64,000 nt of DNA from assembly GCF_002994745.2 (NCBI RefSeq), contig NC_037092.1, positions 83,248,824-83,312,823 on the forward strand, in the 5' to 3' direction. Shown in pieces: positions 57,891 through 64,000 of this stretch. Source of the stretch: Rosa chinensis. Taxonomy: Eukaryota; Streptophyta; Magnoliopsida; Rosales; Rosaceae. The first letter of the stretch is position 1, and each line of letters starts with the position of its first letter. The position numbers were made by a program, and so were the translations under genes. Under the pieces are notes generated by a model. It did no database searches and was not told where the DNA came from. It saw nothing but the letters and a program-made list of their open reading frames with translations.

Positions 57891-58172
57891 TTCAATCAAC
57901 AATTTTCGTTGTAGTTATTGTGGATGACTTGTTCATTATACAAATTGACATACTTGATTGAGCAAACGAGAACCCATGAACAAGCCAAGGCTCAAAGAAA
58001 AGTTAGGTGAATCGACCATCTCAAAGCCTCCGTTTTGAAGTCCAGCAAATGGCTATAACCTATAACTGTCAAGCACTGTCTTAACTCTTTTTTAATAAAA
58101 CTGTCTCAACTCAATTCAACAAATATGCCAAAAATTTGGATCCAACCAAGGTTGACCTGATTTTAACCACTG

Positions 58173-58359
58173 CAAGTGGCCTAGTGGTTCTTGCCTAGTT
58201 GGTTGTGCTCCCCAATCTAGGTTCGAACCCTGAAGTTGTCAAAGTGGCCAGGCACTGTGCTGCAATGCACAGTTGGAGCATTTCACATGCGCAAAAGGGG
58301 GTTTATCTTGGGCTTAGGAAGTCTTTAAGTTCCCCTTGACAAAGTTTTTTTTTCAAAAA
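58173..58359 (+). mobile_element. SINE, second family, about 20-bp TSD
   Basis: Box A is AGTGGCCTAGTGGTTCTTGC and box B is GGTTCGAACCCTG, spaced as in a tRNA. The flanks are GTTGACCTGATTTTAACCAC (58151-58170) and GTTGACCTGATTTTTAATCAC (58360-58380), a target-site duplication with small differences. The 3' end has a T-run followed by A. The sequence differs from the SINE at 24867, so it is another family. Confidence 0.88.
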
Positions 58360-58380
58360 GTTGACCTGATTTTTAATCAC

Positions 58381-59541
58381 TGACGTGCGCTTGCACCGAC
58401 ATAAATGGATGGTTAGATTATATTAAATACATTCTTAGGTTATTAATAAAAATATTAATTATAAATATCAAGAGTTGAGATCATCTTATAAGTGTTTGGT
58501 CATTCTATGCTTTTATTTATTAGTTCTACGCCAAGATAATAAATTTTAAATTGAAATGAAAACCATGAGAACTACAATATCTGTTATACAATTACCTATG
58601 ATAACTAATCGATCTATACAAGTGGATGTTTCTTACTTGTATAAATTGTGTTAAGAATGTAGTTGGTACCAGTGGCGGAGCAAGAATTTTAAGCTTACTA
58701 GAGCACAAATAGAAAATATAAAACATACAAAATTTCTAAATAAAATTTCTATCAATCAAAATGGTTATTGTCATCGACGTAATTTCATGTTTTAAAATCA
58801 TTTTAACACAGTCTCATTCTCTATATTAGTAAAATATTTTTTCACAATAAATGAAATCAAACAATCGTTTGTTAGATCACAACAATATTTAATTTTCTTT
58901 TAAATGAATATATTAAGCAAGAAAAAGAGTACAAGTAGAATTGAAAATAGCATAAAAAGATCACAACAATATTTGATTTTTTTTAAATGAATATATTAAG
59001 CAAGGAAAACAGTATTAGTAGAATTAAAAATAGCATAAAAGCAAGAAAAACAGTATAAGTAGAATTAAAAATAGCATAAAAGGTACTGCTGCAAAGGAGA
59101 ATTGAACTGGGGATATTAATGGTAGCAGAGCCAAGCCTAACCACTGCACCTACCTCATAGTACATGATTGTACGTAACTAAATTTTATTTTTATGTAGAA
59201 AAGTTGAGTGGGACACGGGAACTGGGTCCCCACGTGGCTCTGCCTCTGATTGGTACAATATTGTTTTCAGTTTCTTTGGAAATTATTCTATGCACCGACG
59301 GTGTAAATGACCCAACACTTATAAGATGATCTTAACCCTTGATATTTATAATTAATATTTTTATTAATAACCTAAGAATGTATTTAATATAATCTAACCA
59401 TCCATTTATGTTGGTGCAACTTATAAGATGATCTCAACCCTTGATATTTATAATTAATATTTTTATTAATAACCTAAGAATGTATTTAATATAATCTAAC
59501 CATCCATTTATGTTAGTGCAAGTGCACGTCGGTGCACTGAA
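58381..59541. repeat. Inverted MITE copies flanking an hAT element
   Basis: 58384-58500 (GACGTGCGCTTGCACCGACA, then TAAATGGATGGTTAGATTAT) reappears inverted at 59425-59530 and again at 59310-59420. The right side therefore has a direct repeat of about 116 bp, and its outer ends read TGCACCGACGG and GTCGGTGCA. All three copies share ATTAATAAAAATATTAATTA. No ORF. It may be one MITE with a duplicated half opened by the hAT insertion, or separate copies. Confidence 0.75.
58670..59248. mobile_element. hAT-like element with CAGTGGCGGAGC ends
   Basis: 579 bp flanked by GTTGGTAC (58662-58669) and ATTGGTAC (59249-59256), an 8-bp TSD with one mismatch. The left end is CAGTGGCGGAGCAAGAA and the right end GTGGCTCTGCCTCTG, imperfect inverted repeats. 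Inside, a block of about 83 bp (ATCACAACAATATTTAATTT) is tandemly repeated at 58877-59038 and a shorter part again to 59080. A tRNA-like segment (59085-59160, minus: GTGGTTAGGCTTGGCT, AGTTCAATTCTCC) may be a SINE piece. Confidence 0.8.
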
Positions 59542-61243
59542 TCATCCCCCAGTTTCTTATGATTCAAGAACTTTTAAATGTTATCGTCATCCCATTCATC
59601 ATCAAGCTTTCCTTTGCCAACGTCTTTGTCCCCCCGAAACGTAGCTCATTGCTAATTAAATTCAAACAATGGATAAGCATTAGATCCATTCTCAACTTTA
59701 TACTCCAAATCCAATCACTCACACAGTGGTTAATATGCAAAATGGGGTTGGATCAATGAAAAAGAAAGATGCACTGAATCAAATTATATATTAGTCAAGC
59801 AGGAAGCTTCCATAGGCACTTTAATTAAAATGTTGCTATTCTCGGGTGAGTCGGGTCCACTAATATATTGTTAATTGATTGTATATATATTTCCAGAGCA
59901 CTACCCTGTACCTTAACCCTTTTCAAATAATGATGCTGATTTGAGTGAAAAATACAAGATGTATTAATTAGCCTATTAGGCTATTAATATACTAGGCCTA
60001 GATTTAGCAGTGGGATTGGATATACAATCCAAGTTGATTAATAATGTTATTAATTAAGCCAAGTTGATATGATATATAATCCGACAGAATAGTAGCATTT
60101 GGGTTTGGTTTATTTGAGAATCAGGTAAAGAAGTATCTAATTTGAATAATCAATTGAAAAAGTCTTGGACTCGTGGTTGATCGTGTCTGAATAGTCGAGT
60201 ACAATAGCTCAAGCAGCCTAAGTGATCAACACCCGTAATTCCCCTCAAGTAGACTCGTCAAACATCAGCTGTTGGGGGTAGGTTTAGAACCAAAACAAAA
60301 AGGAAATGGTTGAGAGGGAGAAAGATTTCCATTAGGGTTTACGATTTTGTTAATTGCCATCGTAAATGATGACCTAATCGAGTATTGATCGCTAAATAAT
60401 TTTCCCTCTTTTTTCGCACGAATGATCTTTTAGAGGAGACCTAACAAATAAATTATTAAAAACTTACATCATTTTTTTTTTCCGAGTAGGATCGGACTTA
60501 CATCACATTTTAGCAATCCAGCAAAACACATCAAATAGTGAGTTGTTATCCTTACTTGTTGATCACACTGTTAGTTTGAATTTACCGTCAACATGTGGAT
60601 CATCGAGGGAGGGAAAAAAGAAAAAAGAAAAAAAAAAGACCTCACTAATTTTAGTTTCACACATTGTATTATGCCTTTGGAAAATTGTAAAATATCTCAT
60701 TTTGAGTTCAACGTCTAAACTGCCACGGCCGCAACAAGAACAACAACCACCATTATCTTTAGCTGATAGGAATAGAACTTATAGCTAAAGAATTATTAAG
60801 AAAATGAACAGTACGTACAACCTTTCTCTTCAAATAAGAGAGACAGTGAGTGCACGCCGAAGAAATATAGCACGCAGTTTCAACAAAAGCATCATTAAGC
60901 TAGAAGTAGTTGAATACTCATAATTAAGATGTAGTCACATAATGCCATCATCTAATTCTATAAGTCTATAACCATATATACCTATATATTATATCATATA
61001 CCATATGATCAATCTATAAATATGTATAATAATATAACTAGAGGAAGAAAATTCGTAGAAACTAAGCGTGTCTGATGTGAACCAAACTCCAAAACCCGCC
61101 CTTCGATTTCATTGACTTTTTTTTGCTTCGCCTATCAAACCAAACCAAACCAAACCATCCCCCTCGCCTTTTATCTCTCTTTCTCTGTGTCCATTTCATG
61201 TTCCATATATAACAACACGAGACTGGAACGCAGCCTAGTTCAA
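59542..61243 (+). promoter_or_regulatory. Intergenic DNA and promoter region of the right-end gene
   Basis: No gene in 59542-60900; AT-rich. Close to the gene, CATATATAACAAC (61204-61216) lies about 35 bases before the ATG and pyrimidine-rich ATCTCTCTTTCTCTGTGTCC sits at 61174-61193. If TATATAA is the TATA box, the leader would be very short, so it may instead be transcribed leader. Confidence 0.45.
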
Positions 61244-63962
61244 ATGACCATGGACCGAGCACAACCGAGCTCCGACTCACCGACGCGAGAGCCGAAATCC
61301 CCTGTGGTTCTCTCCATCGACTGCCTCAAGGGAACCAATAAAGCCGACGAGTGGACCGACGACATGCTCCAGACCGGAGACATAGTCGAGGAGCTCCGTA
61401 TCGGCACCTCCGTCACCGTCAAGGCGCCGTTCAAGAACGGCAGGAGCGGCGTCCAGAAGATTCTGCACGCTTCCTTCAAGGCCAAGGACACGTCGATCCA
61501 GGTCAGAGTACGGCGCGGCCGGGACGACTTCACCGAGTTGCAGGCTTGTATTGTCCCCAATGACTCCGCCGGAAAAAAGGTGTACATGCTTCGGTCCATC
61601 ACGGACCCGAACTACGCCGTCGGGTTCTGCGACCATACGGAAGCCGACTGCTTTGAACTACAAGGTAAGAGACGAACACGACTCGATCATTAAATTGATG
61701 GCATTGACTTTAACGTTGACTGGTTTGTATGCATTCTCTACTGTTTCTTCTGCGTCTATGGTCAGGTCATAATCTTTACAGGTGTCCCGATTAAGAAATG
61801 CCAGTAGCATGTCAATTATGAGTTGGTTGAACCGTAGCTTGGTACTATGTGAGAGTACTTTTTTTGTTTCTGGCCAATATTTCCAAGCAATGTGTTTGTT
61901 GTATGAAAGCAACGACACCTTTTAAGCTGCCCGTCGGCAGCCCCCACGTGACATTCATGACTTCCTGCTTAATTTGCTGAAAATGGAAATTGACCTAATT
62001 GGTGCTAGCCAGCTTCATTGGAAGTCTTCAACCTTTAATTCTTGCATATATAATTTTATTTGGTTTGGAGAATTGGAGTAATTTTTGCATGATTTTGTTA
62101 TATTGGAGGAGATGAAGATCTAATCTTAGATCTATCTTATCTTTAAATTCAAGTCTTCATCCATTTTCACACTAATTTCAAGGTCTTGAGTGTATTATTA
62201 GTTTTAGTTGTAGGAGAAGTTGGTGGAATAGAATGGGAATGGTTATCAATGAAAATAGTAGTGGAATCCATTTCTATACTGTGGTTGAAAAAGAGTAGAG
62301 AGAAATTGGAGAAAAAAAAATGTTAGAGGTCTAGAGTTTGATTCCATGTTTGGAGTTATAGGGTTAGTGACTTTAATTAGGATTAAAGTCCGAGAATCAT
62401 CGGATACTAGTGCATGTCATGTGAAGATGTGGTTGGAGTGTGACATTATTAATTTATTTAATTTTCTTTATGGGATCCAAAACCTATGTGTCCGACTTCT
62501 ATGGAGCAGCCCCACTATGTACATGGCATGGCTGCTCTTAACAAATTAATTGATGACTAAATGTTGGGATGGATATATAATATTTTTGTGGTCGTGCCTC
62601 GGGTGTGTCAATTGTGTTTTGTTTACTGTAAATTGCTTTGCTGGTACACTTCAGATTGCTCTACAAATAAGGTGATCATAACACTTCACATTGCATGCGT
62701 GAACTCAACAAATAATTTGCAGCTTCAAGGAACGCCCGGATGGTTAGTGCACTAACCAGGACTAAACTTCAAGATGGATATGTTGCATATCCTTGGGAAA
62801 GGAAGATGCAGGAGTTGCTACCAATCCCCTATTCTAGTAGCTTTCTATCAGTACTCTTTCTTCCAAAGGCTTCAGATCGCGCAGCTTCTCGCTACAATGA
62901 CTTGGATGACACCCTTGCTAGGGCAAATGTCTGGCTTAATGCCTCCCAGGCCTCTGGTGTCCCCGTTGTTTTCATGAACATCCAGACCGAGTCCCTTCTT
63001 ACCAAGGTACATATATTAATGGTAAATTGATGTAAGCATAATATACTTAGTTGACTCATTACCTAATTTATACGTTTGTGGTTTCGTTGTATACCAGATC
63101 TCCGGTGAGACAGCTTCTTCAACTGTAAACGCAGGGTCGTTATCCGATTTGGCTAATCTTGCAAGTGCAAGCTTGTACGGTTTTGAAGATTACCATGGGG
63201 TTGACATTGGTGTAGTCCGAGCTGTTCGCCTATGGTATGCTCCTCTTGGTCCAGAAATTCCAGTTGAGATCAAATTGCAAGAAGGAGACGTGAAACTTGG
63301 TTTTGCCATTAGCCGCACAGAAGAGGTACCATATACATTATGTGACCCTTGTTGTCCCTAATTATGTGGTCAGAAAATGCGATCCCTTTAGCATTACTAG
63401 TTGGATAGCTTTTCTTATTAATTCCTGAGTTCCTTGTGATTGGCAGGGGTTTATATACGTTTCATCAGTGGCTGGTGGCGATGAAAATGCACCTTCAAGT
63501 CGATCGGGGCTGAGCAATTTGTACAAGGAAGCAATGAATGCATCAAGGCTGCTGGTGGTGTCAAGGGTCTCTAACCAAAAGGTGCTTCCTTGGATGGTTT
63601 CCTCAACAGGAGCAGTTCGATGCTACGATACCGTTTCACTCAGCCAGAAGCTCTCACTGCACCGTCACGCCAAGATTCCGGTGTCCATTCACGTTTTTCT
63701 CTGGGATAGAACAGTGGTTCCTTCAAATACAAACCAAACAAGAAGGGGCGCCTCCCCACCAACTATGCCATTACCTTTACCGCCTGAGGTTCAATTGTCT
63801 CGTCAGCCGAATGAGAACCAAATACAACCTTTACCATTAGAACTTGCTGATGAAAGTGGAAGTGTCATGAGTGAACGGTTATCAGAGAGGCTTGAGAGAG
63901 ATACAGCTGGGGAGTCCTCATTTAGATTCCATGATTTTTCACTTTCTAGCAATTGGGTATGA
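61244..63962 (+). CDS. Conserved plant protein of unknown function, four exons
   Basis: Exons 61244-61664, 62723-63006, 63098-63325, 63447-63962; 482 aa (480 aa if ATG 61250, which has the better context ACCATGG, is used). The phases 1/0/0 join without stops. Exon 1: SPVVLSIDCLKGTNKADEWT, DDMLQTGDIVEELRIGTSVT, SIQVRVRRGRDDFTELQACI. Exon 2: DGYVAYPWERKMQELLPIP, LARANVWLNASQASGVPVVF. Exon 3: LSDLANLASASLYGFEDYHG, VDIGVVRAVRLWYAPLGPEI. Exon 4: LVVSRVSNQKVLPWMVSSTG, HRHAKIPVSIHVFLWDR, then a Pro-rich tail and a Ser/Glu-rich end. It looks soluble, without signal peptide or membrane segment. I do not recognise a named domain. Strong reading-frame conservation and clean splice sites support a real gene. 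Confidence 0.88.
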
Positions 63963-64000
63963 ATATTATATATTTTGGTTCTTAATTTTGTGAAATATCA

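Noticed and set aside
61240..61636. Long antisense open frames opposite exon 1 of the right-end gene
   Set aside because: Caused by the GC-rich codon use of the real exon; no promoter or homology.

Overview
This window is nuclear DNA of a flowering plant, most likely a dicot. The evidence is spliced plant genes with GT-AG and GC-AG introns, AT-rich intergenic DNA, and a dense mixture of plant-type LTR retrotransposons (Tat-like Gypsy, Tnt1-like Copia), LINEs, tRNA-derived SINEs, a Helitron and MITEs of the hAT, Mutator and Harbinger types. A rosaceous species is a guess only. Nothing bacterial, viral or organellar is visible.

Layout. (1) 1-14.1 kb: a decayed Copia element is split inside its reverse transcriptase by an 11.5-kb Tat-like Gypsy element (1472-12976). 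The Gypsy element has gag-pol on the minus strand, matching 499-bp LTRs, and an extra spliced gene on the opposite strand (3.7-6.5 kb). (2) 14.1-25.1 kb: gene-poor DNA with two decayed LINE-type ORF1 genes, a Mutator-type foldback MITE, a LINE-like retrocopy, an hAT element that splits one LINE ORF1, and SINEs. (3) 26.1-28.2 kb: a six-exon bHLH transcription factor gene close to the bHLH122/FBH3/AKS1 group. (4) 29.6-38.5 kb: two MITEs, then a four-level nest: LINE, split by Copia, split by a second LINE, split by a solo LTR. (5) 38.9-42.7 kb: two hAT elements, a Copia LTR remnant and a Helitron. (6) 43.5-49.6 kb: two convergent genes of unknown function, a coiled-coil and Ser/Pro-rich protein (+) and a small conserved plant protein (-). 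(7) 50.3-57.9 kb: a compound microsatellite with a TIR element and a possible captured gene fragment, then a LINE RNase H split by a nearly intact Tnt1-like Copia element (52435-57430). (8) 58.1-59.6 kb: a SINE, an hAT element and inverted MITE copies. (9) 61.2-64.0 kb: a four-exon gene of unknown function that ends inside the window.

Four host genes are supported: the bHLH factor, the coiled-coil protein, the small protein on the minus strand and the right-end protein. Everything else recognisable is transposon-derived. Many elements could be bounded to the base from target-site duplications, and several host or element reading frames resume exactly when the inserted element is removed on paper. 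That lets the relative order of insertion be read directly. Two independent genes each use a non-canonical GC-AG intron. The coiled-coil gene has a probable one-base loss in an A-run near its 3' end.
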